Below are positions 45,418-57,163 of a DNA stretch of 64,000 nt, in pieces. The stretch is taken from positions 17,287,202-17,351,201 of the forward strand of contig NC_012873.2 of the NCBI RefSeq assembly GCF_000003195.3, written 5' to 3'. Both the position numbers and the translations under genes were made by a program. Origin of the DNA: Sorghum bicolor. Taxonomy: Eukaryota; Streptophyta; Magnoliopsida; Poales; Poaceae. The notes beneath the pieces are model-generated. The model saw only the letters and a program-made list of their open reading frames with translations. It was not told the DNA's origin and searched no databases. Within the stretch, counting starts at the first letter, position 1. The number at the start of each line of letters is the position of its first letter.

Positions 45418-47098
45418 TTGCTTGTTCCTGTTCCTTGGTTCATGTCGGGATTGCTCTGGGATTTGTGTAGTCTTGTTCTTGAAGGAAAACGTCTCCTTCT
45501 TCCCCTTGATGTAGAAACTGATCTTGGTAGCACTAGCGTAGATGTCAGCTCCCGAGGTGTTCAGGAATGGCTTCTAGGAAGTCCACCATGGCGATGAAGA
45601 TTGGGATGACGGGGCGTCCTAGATTGTCTATCTTGACCGGCAGAAGGTCAGTAATTACTTCCACAACGAGGTTACTCCAGTAGTTACGTCCTCAAGCATC
45701 TCAGGGCAGTGATTGCCTGAGTGTCCAGTATCTCCAGTGTGTTTGTGCTCGTAGATGTAGGTTCTTCACTTTATGGAGTCTGGGAGTTGTAAAACTCCTT
45801 CATATCCTGCTCGAAGTGTACCTGCTCAAAGAGACAAGGCAGAGATCAAGTGCATGGGCCCTGTTGGTGGAAAACACCAACAGAACCAAAAGTGTATTTG
45901 CTCTTCTCTAACCTTAAGCGTAGTGAGCAAAATAAAGCTGATGGATAATAAGATAATGAGTGTAGCATTTAAAACATTTGTTAGATCAGATTGCTCAACC
46001 TTATGGAAAGATAATCTATCTATATATATGTTTTGTTTATATCTTCCAAAGATTGAGTGTGCAACATTTTAGCTAATATGATTAGGAGTGTGGAATCACA
46101 AAGGTGGAAGGACTAAACATGTTGAATCGATTGGGTTGGTTAATCTAGAGTTGTAAATCATACATGTTTGTCTCTTTATTCATGTGAACGCCAAAACCAA
46201 GGAGAAGCTTATAAAAGTGATAGTCAAGTACCTTAAGATGTTACCTTACTTGAAGAGTGATGGTACAGTATTACCTCGTGGAAGCTTTCCTCTCTTAGCG
46301 GTTGTGCATTGTGTTTGTGGCACCCTCCATGGATCATCTCTTGTGAGCTATGCCTTCCTTGTGTAAATTGTTAAACTTTATGTGTGTCTCTCTTTGTCTC
46401 CAATGTGAGTTTATCTTAGGACTTCCCAGGTCGATATTAAAAGTTTTCCTACAGGGGTTAGTCCAACAAAATATACTAATGTCTACACAAGCAGTTTTTA
46501 GTTCAATAACCAAACTAGACTCCATGTCTAATTAGATTAAGGAAGGCTGTTTAACCTAAGCACCACGCTTAATTTAAAAACCAATAGAAGTATGTACAGT
46601 ACTTCCAAACTAACACTTACTAGGATAAACAAAGGTAGCGTGATGGCTTTTATAGAGATCTACTCAAGTGGAGATGAAGTAGTGTGATTACTATTTAACA
46701 AATTGAGCATGTCTCAAAGGTAGGGACAACCAACATAGCAACATGGCAAATGATGTTTTTATATAAAGTACTCCCCCAAGCTTGAATTTTGCAAAATTCA
46801 AGATTGGGTGAATTTAATTCAATGTTGCATGATGATTGGTTGGACATACCTTGTGCTTGTCATTCATCTGATCTTCTTGCTCCAATCCTGGAAAGGTTAG
46901 TGAAAAGAATACTCGAAGGAATATTTTTACAATTATTCTTATATGCTCAATACACAAGGTAATGTTGCAAATAATTAAAAGCTCATGTTATGATCTGATC
47001 AGTGCTTATTTTAGGACACTAAGCTTGTCCTTGGGAAACCATCAATTTATGTCGGCGAAGTGGTTTCCCCTCCAACGCTGACCTCTATCAAGATCAAC
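45418..47098 (-). other. RT-6 internal spacer
   Basis: Matches RT-3 about 19070-20990 with deletions and point changes. It carries the polypurine-like motif (46770-46783) and an adjacent 11-bp palindrome (46781-46802). No gene seen. Confidence 0.6.
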
Positions 47099-47311
47099 TC
47101 AACGAGATCTGCAATATTTAATATAGACATATGTATCGACAACCGCCCTTTTAAAGTTTTTATGAATAGAAAGAAAGAGGGGGTTAGAGATCTCGAATGT
47201 GGTGATGTTGGAGAGACCAATGGATTGTGAAGATGTTGCATATGAGCATGGAGTAAATGAAGTGGCTATGAAATAAATTCCGTGCTCATTAATGCTTAGA
47301 GTGAAATCCAT
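47099..47311 (-). pseudogene. RT-6 remnant of the orphan frame
   Basis: The frame starts MDFT, as in RT-4, and jumps to the C-terminal part of the RT-3 orphan protein (SQSIGLSNITTFEISNPLF). About 240 central codons are missing, but the deletion keeps the frame, leaving 70 residues. Confidence 0.55.
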
Positions 47312-47395
47312 GTGGTATGGTGAAAATGATAAGGTGAATGTGGTAAAAAAGGAAAAGAAAAAGGATACACGGACGACTTGGTTCGAAACTACCGT

Positions 47396-47413
47396 TCCCC
47401 GACAACGGCGCCA
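47396..47413 (-). other. RT-6 primer binding site
   Basis: TGGCGCCGTTGTCGGGGA on the minus strand, one mismatch from the Athila-type site, seven bases from the LTR end. Confidence 0.85.
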
Positions 47414-47420
47414 GAAAGCT

Positions 47421-48655
47421 TGTTGGGTATTTTAAACGCAAACAGAAAAATCCGCAAGCGCACGGATACCGATGTAGCTTTCACCCGGGAGTATTCCAGA
47501 GTATCGATTTTCCACAGAGAACGTGAGTGTACTAATTAAGATCCAAGATCGCCCAAGGATAACTATATAATTATTTTTGGTGGGAAGAGAGGAAGTTTCC
47601 TGAGAGTTCTCTAGTTGATCTAAGAATCAAGAATTACTTCAAGATTATCTATTTCGGGACATCAGAACACTAACCACAGAAAGAGATGAGAAGGGGGCTA
47701 GGAAGCTCCGACAACGGTCCTACAAACACCGATCCGAACGAGGTGGAATACGTCGACCGTTAGGGCTGTCACTACCCTAAGGCTACCACAACAATCCGCA
47801 GGATTGGGTGCAATTCCAGGTAATTGCAAGACTAAACACCACGTCTAATCTATTAATTACTACTCTAATGTTTCAAAGATTAGAGCACTTGATGCAAGCG
47901 GGAATCCAATAAATAACTTGAATGTAAATAAAAGTAATTAGAGAACTCGGGAATTATGAATAGATGAAGAACCTGGAGAACGATGAAGAACAAACCAGTT
48001 GCTGCAAAAGTATAATGTTGAGGAAGATCCGATAGATCCGGCTCCTCCTCCGCTCTCCTCTTCTCTCTCCCTATTTTCTAGATTACAACTAGAACTAACT
48101 AGAACTAGAACTAGAGGAACTAGAACTAGAAGAACTAGAGGGATCCTCTCTACTTGGATGAAGAATTGAAACCCTAGCTTTGATTCTGTAGAAGAGGTAT
48201 GATCTCCAGGGGGCCAGGGGGTCTGGTTTTATAGTCCCTTCAAGTGAATCTGGGCCGTCGGATCAAACCAACATTGATCGCACGGTTTTCCTTGATCCTC
48301 TAGGTCGGTGGAGTGTTGTCCCCGAATTGGACTCTGTTTGGTCCAGGGGGGAGGGCGGGCGCCTAGTAAGGGAGGGCGGGCGCCCAGTGCCCGGCTCTGT
48401 TACGTCTCCCGTTCGCTCTCGTGGCTTCTGGACTCTTCTAGATGGTAGATAATTGTGCGGCACGTTAATATCTCTATGTAAACCCGACGTGTGGGCCTTT
48501 CTTCCGTATTTCCTGATAACCCCCTACAGAAATAGACAAACACCAAAACTTGTGGAATTCTGTCAGATAAAACCCTAAGTCTAGGTGTTGGTTGCATTTG
48601 GATCCTTTTCTATGATTAGTTGATGGTTAAATGTGAGCATTAAGGACCGTCAACA
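47421..48655 (-). repeat. RT-6 5' LTR, 1235 bp
   Basis: Same family as RT-4 (39163-40384). On the minus strand it runs from TGTTGACGGTCCTTAATG to ATACCCAACA. The right flank ATCGA (48656-48660) continues the RT-8 protease frame, showing that RT-6 inserted in RT-8. Confidence 0.9.
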
Positions 48656-49486
48656 ATCGAAAGCTTGGAAAAGGAGATCAGGATTTGACCAAGACCGATA
48701 TGATGTTGAAAGACTTCGAAGGAAATGTGTCTCCGGTCAAGGGAGCAATATGTGTTGAGTTGACCATCGGCAGCAAAACCTTGCCGACAACCTTCTTCGT
48801 GATTAGTGGAAAGGGTGCCTACAACCTACTGTTGGGAAGAGATTGGATTCATGCCAATTGTTGCATTCCATATACAATGCACCAATGTTTGGTTCAGTGG
48901 GTAGGTGATAAAATTGAGATTGTTCCAGGAGATTCTTCTTATGTCATCGCATCGGCAGAAGCAGACACCTATGAAAAGACTAGGTGTATTTCAGGAGAAG
49001 CTTGGGAAAAGGATTTTCTCAAGGTTGCCGATTATGAAATTCCACCGATCCAAGCAGTCGGTTCTGAAGATGGTTTTAATGGATAGGTTCACCGATGATG
49101 GAAAATTAGGCCAGGGGTTCACGTCGGCCGATGATTTGATAGAAGTAGATATAGGTAGTGGTGATAAACCTATGCCTACTTTTATTAGTGCTAAGTTAAG
49201 TCCCGAGTGTAAGCAACAGTTGACTGATTTGTTAAAAGAATATAAAGATTGCTTTGCTTGGGATTATACTGAGATGCCTGGTCTGGACCGATCGATTGTC
49301 GAACATCGGTTGCCTATCAAGTCTGGATTTCGGCCACATCAGCAGCCACCTCGCCGATGTAATCCTAATATTCTTCCCGATATCAAGGCCGAAATAACTA
49401 AACTCATTGAAGCCAAATTTATTCGGCAATGTCGATATGCCGAGTGGATTTCCAATGTTGTTCCAGTTTACAAGAAGAACGGGAAG
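48656..49486 (+). pseudogene. RT-8 pol, first piece: end of protease and start of reverse transcriptase
   Basis: The frame is open from the RT-6 edge. YNLLLGRDWIHANCCIP is the C-terminal part of a Tat-type protease; the active site lies beyond RT-6. A TAG near 49084 and a frame change follow. Then PTFISAKLSPECKQQL, DCFAWDYTEMPGLDRSIVEH and the fingers region of reverse transcriptase (FRPHQQPPRR) are read up to VVPVYKKNGK, where RT-7 interrupts at 49486. The target repeat GGAAG (49482-49486 and 54118-54122) shows that the sequence continues at 54123. GCCGAT/ATCGGC hexamers are frequent. Confidence 0.88.
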
Positions 49487-52400
49487 TGTAACAGAACCGC
49501 CCAATTTACAAGAGATTAACTATGAAAAACTCCCGCCAAAGCAGTCGCTTTAACATAATCGAACTCTCATAAACCCGGTAGTCCGTGAAATCATGAGGGA
49601 TTTCAAACCAACCATCTTACAAGCCAAGATCGTAGTGATTCAACATAACAAGTCACATGCTACATCCATTTCACAAGTAGTTTGACATACATCAGAGTTC
49701 AATATAGTTATTACAACTTGAGTTGAAAAATAGCGAAAGCAGAATAATTTTGAAACTAACATTACCCTTATTTCAAATACATGCCAGTATCTAGGTCAAC
49801 TCCAACAAAAGCAGTATAGATGAGGTAACTAAGAAGGATCATGCCCATGATCGCACTCCTCCACTATGGTAGGAGTCATCCAACTCTTGCAGTAGCCATG
49901 ATATATCACAACCTGCAACAAGTGGGAATAAACCCTGAGTATGAGAAGGTACTCAGCTAGACTTACCCGTCATAAACCAGAAATAATATGACACCAAGGA
50001 GTATGCAAGGCTTTATTGGTGGAGCTAGCTTGACAATACTCTTTGCATAAAAAGCTTAGGTTACAGGTAAGTAACTTTTCAGGTATTTAGCTCAAGTTAA
50101 TAATCATTACCTGTCATCTATATTAGCACCTGTACTAGAGCAATCACTTGATTAAGATACAACCATAGTACCCATATTTGATGTGGCATTTCCAACATCA
50201 TCATCATACCATAACCATCCAAGTGTTCCATAAACATTACTACGAGGACGGGGCTCAAGTCAAGTGCTCACTATCTAGGAGCGATGGCGATTCGAATCGA
50301 TTTCTGACCAGCTGGCGAGTTATTCCCCACATAAACCACACTCACTGATCAAGTGAGCTACAGGTCACCATATTACACTATCCAGGACCAATTCGTGAGT
50401 TCGGCAAGCACCGCCAGTACCCGAGGACCGTTCCGGCGACCGAGGTATCCAAGGTATACCAAGGTTGCGCGCCGCGCCCTCGTCGTTCTCCTCAACCATC
50501 ACCAATACAGCGCATGGCGGCTCGACTCCTGGCCCGGATAGTGTTCAGGCTTCACGGTCGGAACGACTATNNNNNNNNNNNNNNNNNNNNNNNNNNNNNN
50601 NNNNNNNNNNNNNNNNNNNNNNNNNNNNNNNNNNNNNNNNNNNNNNNNNNNNNNNNNNNNNNNNNNNNNNNNNNNNNNNNNNNNNNNNNNNNNNNNNNNN
50701 NNNNNNNNNNNNNNNNNNNNNNNNNNNNNNNNNNNNNNNNNNNNNNNNNNNNNNNNNNNNNNNNNNNNNNNNNNNNNNNNNNNNNNNNNNNNNNNNNNNN
50801 NNNNNNNNNNNNNNNNNNNNNNNNNNNNNNNNNNNNNNNNNNNNNNNNNNGCACCTAGATGAGATGCAAGATGCAAGTGCATGAATATGAAGAATAGTAA
50901 CACAACATGCATCACATAAAAGTATGCAAGACATAGGCATCTAAAGTTATTTAGCTAACATCACACGACCAATTATATAGAGCAAACATATCAATAATGA
51001 CACAAGTTTTACAGGGTTACAAGTGTATTACTTAATCACCATTAAAGACATGAATCACAGTTTGCACACAACAAGTAAAGCAATCAAGCATTCATGCATT
51101 TTCAGCAGTTTTGGACATACATGCAGCAACTCAGTAAACAATTCATAACTAGAGCTACACAGCTCCAAAAACTATGAAATAGGACATTCTGGAAAGATTA
51201 TAAAATCATCTACAATTCATCTTTAATCATATTAGCATGATTAACAAGTTAACCAAGTCAAACATGCATGACCATAAAATCTGGTCCAGGAATTTCCAGA
51301 GAACAAGCATTTCAAGGGATGAAATTCATACTACTTTAACTCATAAACCACTTAGCCAAATGATATGCAAATTTACCACAAGATATGTTAATAAATTATC
51401 TACATATTTTATATAGACAAGTTGCACAAGAAACATCATTTATATCATGAAATTAGTTGCACAATCAAAACTGCTCATGCTGCCAAACAGTAGAGGTACA
51501 ATTACACACAGAAAACTGATTGTCACTTCAAAGCAGCATAACTGGAGTTGTAGACCTCCAGAAAACATGATTCTTATAATTTTGGAAAGCTTATAAAGTT
51601 CCCTACAACTTTCTTATTATCATATAAATATGAATCCACAGTTAACAAGGTCAATTAATCCCATGAAGGCATCTCTGTCCAAAACATAGACAGAATCTGT
51701 CATGCTACATTAAACAGCTATAACTTGAGATTCACATGTCCATAATTTATTGTTGTGTACTTTCTAGAAATCTTACGAAATTGTGAACAACTTTGTTATA
51801 AACATCTAGAGCTAAATCTACCACTAACAAGGTCTTACATTACAAACAATGCAATCCTATCTGGGTTTAGACAGAAACTGGAACAGTGCTTTAAACCACT
51901 ATAACTAAACATGTACTTAACCAAAAATTGTGCTATTTACCTTTCTGGAAAGCTTATTAAAAGTACTATAACTTATATATTTTCATTAAGGCTTGATTCA
52001 CAAATTAACTGAGCCAAACAATACAAACATGCAGATCTACTCAGAATAGGAGCAAAGCAACACAGGGCATTTTTTATTTTCATAACTCTTAATCTGTCAG
52101 TCCTAAATTCATGAAACCTTTACCAGACATCAAATATCATATGAAAAGCACTTCACAATATTTTCACATTTATTGGAGCAATAATACAGTGGTTATGAAA
52201 AAGACAATTACAACAAGCAATTAAAACTGAACTGCATAAATTTATTTTTACGACTAAGGCTCCCAACTAAACCATGCTATATTATAGATCTACTGCATAG
52301 AGAATTTCATAAGGATTCCAAAAAGTCCATATTTGCTATTTTACGACTTTTCTATGAATTACTATGCATTTCCAAAGCTCATCCAGAAATCTGCATAAAG

Positions 52401-54117
52401 AAAAGATAAAGGAAAACGCTTTTGCTTCGGGAACCCTGGACTTTCTCGAAATCAACCGCAGTCCAGATGCACTATTCATATGAGTCTGTGGTTCGCATCT
52501 GGAACCCTGAGGTTTACTCTATTTGAAACCGAGATCCTCTGTCTTCCACCTGGGAGAAGAAACCAGACAGCAGCAACGCTGGCCATGGCCAACCACGGCA
52601 GGGGAGGGCACCACGGCGGCGCAGCGACGACCAGAGAGGCGAAGGCGACCCCAAACTCGCGCGCGGCAACTCTGGCCTGCCCAGCAGTGCCCAGTGGCGG
52701 CAGTAGGCGAAGCCATGGCGTTCTCGGCCAGGGAGCGAGGGAGGGAGATGGGGATAGCGCTGGAGGAGTGGAGGAGGATGGGGAGAATGCTCTGGTGCTC
52801 CACTACATCGGCAGCAGGGCACAGAGGCATTGCAGGGGAGCTTGGACGCGCGTCTGCAATGGTGGGCTTGCTCTGGTGCATGGCGGCCACCTCGCCATTT
52901 CGTCGAACACGTGGCGGGCAGCGAAGTAGAGAAGGTGGGACGCCAGTTTGGGCCAATTCTCGGCCGAATTGGACCTTTGACCAAAAAGGAGGTTTGCTCA
53001 CCTCGGCCTGCTCTCCAACTTTGATTAAGGGTGCTCAGTCATTAGACCAACAGATTAGGAGATAACTTAATGCCAAGTCACGAGTGTCAACGTATTGACG
53101 GTGATTAGCAAAACCAAGAATTGATGGTCCAAACCATGTCAAACATGATGCAACTTTTTACATGACCTTCTCCAAGTAATTGTCCACCACTTTTATTCTT
53201 GGACCAACTTGAGTTGCTTAACAAAAACACAAGAACGCGGCATGGCAACAGGTCGATGTCCGTTTAGCAATAAAATAACTTTTTGTTGTTTTGGGAGCTA
53301 CTTTTAGATATCCAAATGAACTCCAAATTTAATGATACTTGATCCATTGCTTTCATCAAGAAGAGTACTCCAACTCATATTAAGGAATCCAATTGAGTTA
53401 CTATATGAATTTGGATAATAGAACGTCACGAAGGAGCTAACTCACTGCTGTCCTTCTAGGGACTTAGAACTATTTCTCAGGGCTGAAAAACAGCAGCTGA
53501 TTCGAACTTCGAGCCTCTGTTTGAACTACGTTCAAGCTGATATGGTTCTTGACTCTTGAAAGAAGTTCCTTCCACAGAAGCAAAACTACAACTTTTATTC
53601 AGGGTCAAACCTCATAACTCCAACAGAAGTCAAACTTTCACTTTGGTCAAAGCAGTATCGTGATAAAGCTCCAAATAGGGTTTTAGGCCAATTGAAGCAT
53701 TTTCTTGACATAAGCTCAACATGAACCCTTCATGACTTTTGTTGTATAATTCATCTAGAGTCATATGAGCAAGTTTGCAAGGTTTGGTTGGTGACCCATG
53801 ATTCCATTTCCTTAATAGAGTCATTTCAACAAGGATATAACTTATCATTTCATGTGACTTCTTGATTCCAAACTTCACCAAACTTTTCCAGAGACCAACA
53901 TAGATTGGGTTGGATATAAGACACATGGAAAAAGGTTCCATTAGCATCATCAAAGCATACCTTTTAAAAAGGCATATATGCAAGCAAGGTTGCATCCACC
54001 AAGCCAAGTTGGGGTTTACTTTCATAGATTGACTTTGACCTTTTTATTACCATTGAACTTGTCATGTTTGAGCTCAAACCTAGTACTTAGCAAGTGACAA
54101 ACACCTAGGGTGTTACA
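49487..54117 (-). mobile_element. RT-7: solo LTR of a Tekay/Del-like element, 4631 bp
   Basis: On the minus strand it runs from TGTAACACCCTAGG (54117) to CGGTTCTGTTACA (49487), flanked by GGAAG on both sides, with no internal element sequence. This is what unequal recombination between two LTRs leaves. It is a diverged relative of the RT-1 and RT-2 LTRs; the block with GTAAGT (49961-49966, minus) is the best kept. A GC-rich module lies at about 52560-53000, unlike those in RT-1 or RT-2. The length includes the 280-base gap. Confidence 0.9.
50571..50850. other. Assembly gap, 280 N
   Basis: A run of N inside RT-7. Open frames drawn across it are meaningless. Confidence 1.
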
Positions 54118-54122
54118 GGAAG

Positions 54123-57006
54123 CTTCGGGTCTGCATTGATTTCAGGAATCTTAACAAAGCTACACCGATGGATGGCTACCCAATGCCGGTTGCCGATCTG
54201 CTAGTTGATGTTGCAGCTGGGCATCGGATCATTAGCTTTATGGATGGCAATGCAGGATCCGATCTGCTAGTTGATGCTGCAGCTGGGCATCGGATCATTA
54301 GCTTTATGGATGGCAATGCAGGATACAATCAAATATTCATGGCAGAAGAGGATATTCCAAAAACTGCATTCAGATGTCCTGGTCATGTCGGGTTGTTTGA
54401 ATGGATAGTCATGACCTTTGGCTTAAAGAATGCCGGTGCTACTTATCAAAGGGCCATGAATTTTATATTTCATGAGTTCATCGGCAAGCTGGTGGAAATT
54501 TATATTGATGATGTAGTGGTTAAGTCTGGAGACTTCGCAAAGCATCTTGCCGATCTACGAAAAGTGTTGGAATGCACGAGGAAGCATGGATTGAAGATGA
54601 ATCCCAATAAGTGTGCATTTGGTGTATCGGCAGGGCAGTTTCTTGGTTTCATGGTGCATCAAAGGGGGATTGAAATCAGTCGAAGATCTATTGAGGCTAT
54701 CAACAAAATAGTTGCCCCTACCAACAAGACTGAGCTCCAGTCCTTGATCGGCAAGGTAAATTTTATCAGGAGATTTATATATAATTTGTCTGGTAGAATT
54801 CGTGCTTTCAATCCTCTTCTTAAACTAAAAGCCGATCAAGAATTTGTCTAGGGGAAAGAACAGCAGTTGGCTCTGGACGAAATCAAGAATTATTTAGTGA
54901 ATCCTCCAGTTCTAATTCCACCCCAGCAAGGGAAACCCTTCAGATTGTATTTGTCTACCGATGGGATGGTCATCGGTTCGGCTTTAATTCAAGAATTTGA
55001 AGGGAAAGAGCGTGTAATTTATTACTTAAGCAGGAGGTTGATTGATGCTGAGACCAGGTATTCGGCTATTGAGAAACTATGCTTGTGCCTGTATTTCTCT
55101 TGTATCAAGTTAAGACACTACTTGCTATCGGCCGAATGCACTGTTATTTGCAAGGATGATGTGGTCCGGTACATGCTATCTATGCCGATTATGAGTGGCA
55201 GGATCGGTAAATGGATTTTGGCACTGTCAAAATTTGATCTGCGTTATGAATCGGCTAAGGCAGTTAAGGGACAGGTTATGGCCGATTTTGTAACTCAACA
55301 TTGCGGTAAAGTGGAGGCTTTGGAAATTGTACCTTGGACGCTCTTCTTTGATGGATCCACATGTGACCGGGGGGCAGGGATCGGCATAGTATTGATTTCC
55401 CCTCGGGGAAGGAAATATGAGTTTTCCTTGCCGATTGTTGCCACGTCGACGAATAATCAGGCTGAGTATCAAGCTTTGATAAAAGGATTAGAGTTATTGA
55501 GAGAAGTTCATGCTGATGCTGTTGAAGTCTTCGGGGATTCTATGCTGGTTATAAATCAATTGGCGGGGAGCTATGAATGCCGAAGCGAAGTCCTCGTAAC
55601 TTATTACGAAAGGAGTATGCGATTGTTAAAGGAATTTAAAAATTTCCGATTAGAGCATGTTCCTCGATTGCATAATGAAGAGGCCAATCGGTTGGCTCAG
55701 CATGCCTCGGGATATCAGCCTATGATTAATGCAATATCAGCAATTGGTGCCGATGATTGGAGAAAAGAAATCATTGATTATTTGAAAGATCCATCTAAGA
55801 AAGTCGAAAGACGAGTTCGGTTTTAAGCCACCAAGTATGTGCTCCTCGAAAATGAATTGTATTACCGAACTATTGATGGGATTCTTCTCCGATGCTTGGG
55901 TGATGATGAGGCTAGAAGTTTGATGGGAGAAATCCATGAAGGGGTATGTGGAGCACATCAGTCGGCTTTCAAGATGAAGTGGATGATTAGGAGGAATGGA
56001 TATTATTGGCCGACTATACTTGAAGATTGCTTTAAGTATTTCAAAGGGTGTCAAGGATGTTAAAAGTTTGGTAATATTCAAAGGGTGCCTGCATCAGCTA
56101 TGAATCCTATTATAAAGCCTTAGCCGTTCCGAGGATGGGCTATCGATTTGATCGGCCAGATTTATCCACCATCTAGCAAAGGGCATAAGTTTATTCTAGT
56201 TGCCATCGATTATTTCACCAAGTGGGTTGAAGCTATTCCTTTGAAGAAAGTCACATCGGCCAATATGATTGATTTTGTGAAAGAGCATATTATTTACCGA
56301 TTTGGGATTCCTCAAACAATTACTACCGATCAAGGCACTATGTTTACATCAGGGTAGTTTGATGAATTCGCAATCGGTATGGGGATTAAAGTGTTGAATT
56401 CTTCTCCTTACTATGCTCAAGCCAATGGGCAGGCCGAGGCGTCTAACAAAGGAATTATTAAGCTTATTAAACGGAAGATTGAAGAAAATCCTAGAAGGTG
56501 GCACGCGTTGTTAAATGAGGCTTTATGGTCATACCGGATGGCTTGTCATGGATCGACCAAGGTTTCACCCTATCAATTGGTGTATGGGCATGATGCAGTA
56601 TTACCTTGGGAGATTAAGGCTGGGTCTAGGTGATTGTCTTTTCAAGATCAGTTGGCTGCCGATGATTATGCTACTTTGATGACAGACGAGTTGGATGATC
56701 TAACAGGGCATCGGCTGAGGGCTTTGATGAGTATATAAGAAAAGAGTTGCCAGATGGTATGATAAGAAGGTAAAGGCTAAAGAATTTGCCGATGGAGACT
56801 TAGTATGGAAGTTGATCTTACCGATCGGGACTAAAAGTTCAAAGTTTGGGAAGTGGTCTCCCAATTGGGAGGGTCCCTATCGGATAAGTCGATCGGCTCC
56901 TGGCAATGCCTACATTTTAGAAACTCTTGAAGGAGTTGAATTTCCCAGAGCATTAAATGGCAAATATCTAAAGAAGTATTACCCAAGTATATGGATCGAT
57001 GCATAA
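54123..57006 (+). pseudogene. RT-8 pol, second piece: reverse transcriptase, two RNase H domains, integrase
   Basis: Continues at KLRVCIDFRNLNKATP. Reverse transcriptase shows FMDGNAGYNQ (motif A), MTFGLKNAGATYQRAM and YIDDVVVKS (about 54505). A first RNase H (RLYLSTDGMVIGSAL, about 54945) is followed by a second, archaeal-like one (LFFDGSTCDRGAGIG, about 55345, and NNQAEYQALIKGLELL). This doubling is characteristic of the Tat lineage. Integrase has HEGVCGAHQSAF and CFKYFKGCQGC (HHCC), then AIDLIG, TTDQGTMF and GQAEASNKG (DDE), and ends WEGPYRISRSAPG. Breaks: a 66-bp tandem duplication in motif A (54195-54326), stops at 54849, 55824, 56061, 56121, 56355 and 56631, and a frameshift near 56735. 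Not functional. Confidence 0.93.
54195..54326 (+). repeat. 66-bp in-frame tandem duplication in RT-8 reverse transcriptase
   Basis: Two 66-base units (54195-54260 and 54261-54326) are nearly identical and repeat 22 residues (DLLVD...FMDGNAG), including the catalytic aspartate of motif A. The copies differ at only a few positions, so the event is younger than most other damage in RT-8. Confidence 0.92.
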
Positions 57007-57163
57007 AAGTTTAAATGCCGATAACACTCCTATCGGCTGGATTGAAATGTATCTGGGACCGGGCTTAATGTTTCAAAAGATGCCGATAACAGTCCTATCG
57101 GTTAGACTAAATATCAAGAAGGTTGGGAAGCAGAGAGAAGCGAGTATCTTGCCGATGAAGGGC
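57007..57163. other. Gap between converging RT-8 pol and antisense gene, with inverted repeat
   Basis: A 157-base gap. GCCGATA and TATCGGC (57017-57037) form a perfect 7-bp stem, and a second, less perfect copy lies near 57081-57101. Both genes end here, facing each other. A role in 3' end formation is only a suggestion. Confidence 0.5.

Noticed and set aside
39163..48655. Taking the two related LTRs at 39163-40384 and 47421-48655 as the two ends of one element.
   Set aside because: Both have a primer binding site on their left side, so both are 5' LTRs of minus-strand elements. The right flanks differ (GTCAT and ATCGA), and RT-5 coding sequence follows the first directly without a polypurine tract.
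50465..50940. Open frames of 95-139 codons across the N run.
   Set aside because: They exist only because N codons are not stops.
52480..53065. Overlapping frames of 149-180 codons in RT-7.
   Set aside because: They are the GC-rich module of the solo LTR, open on both strands with no domain.
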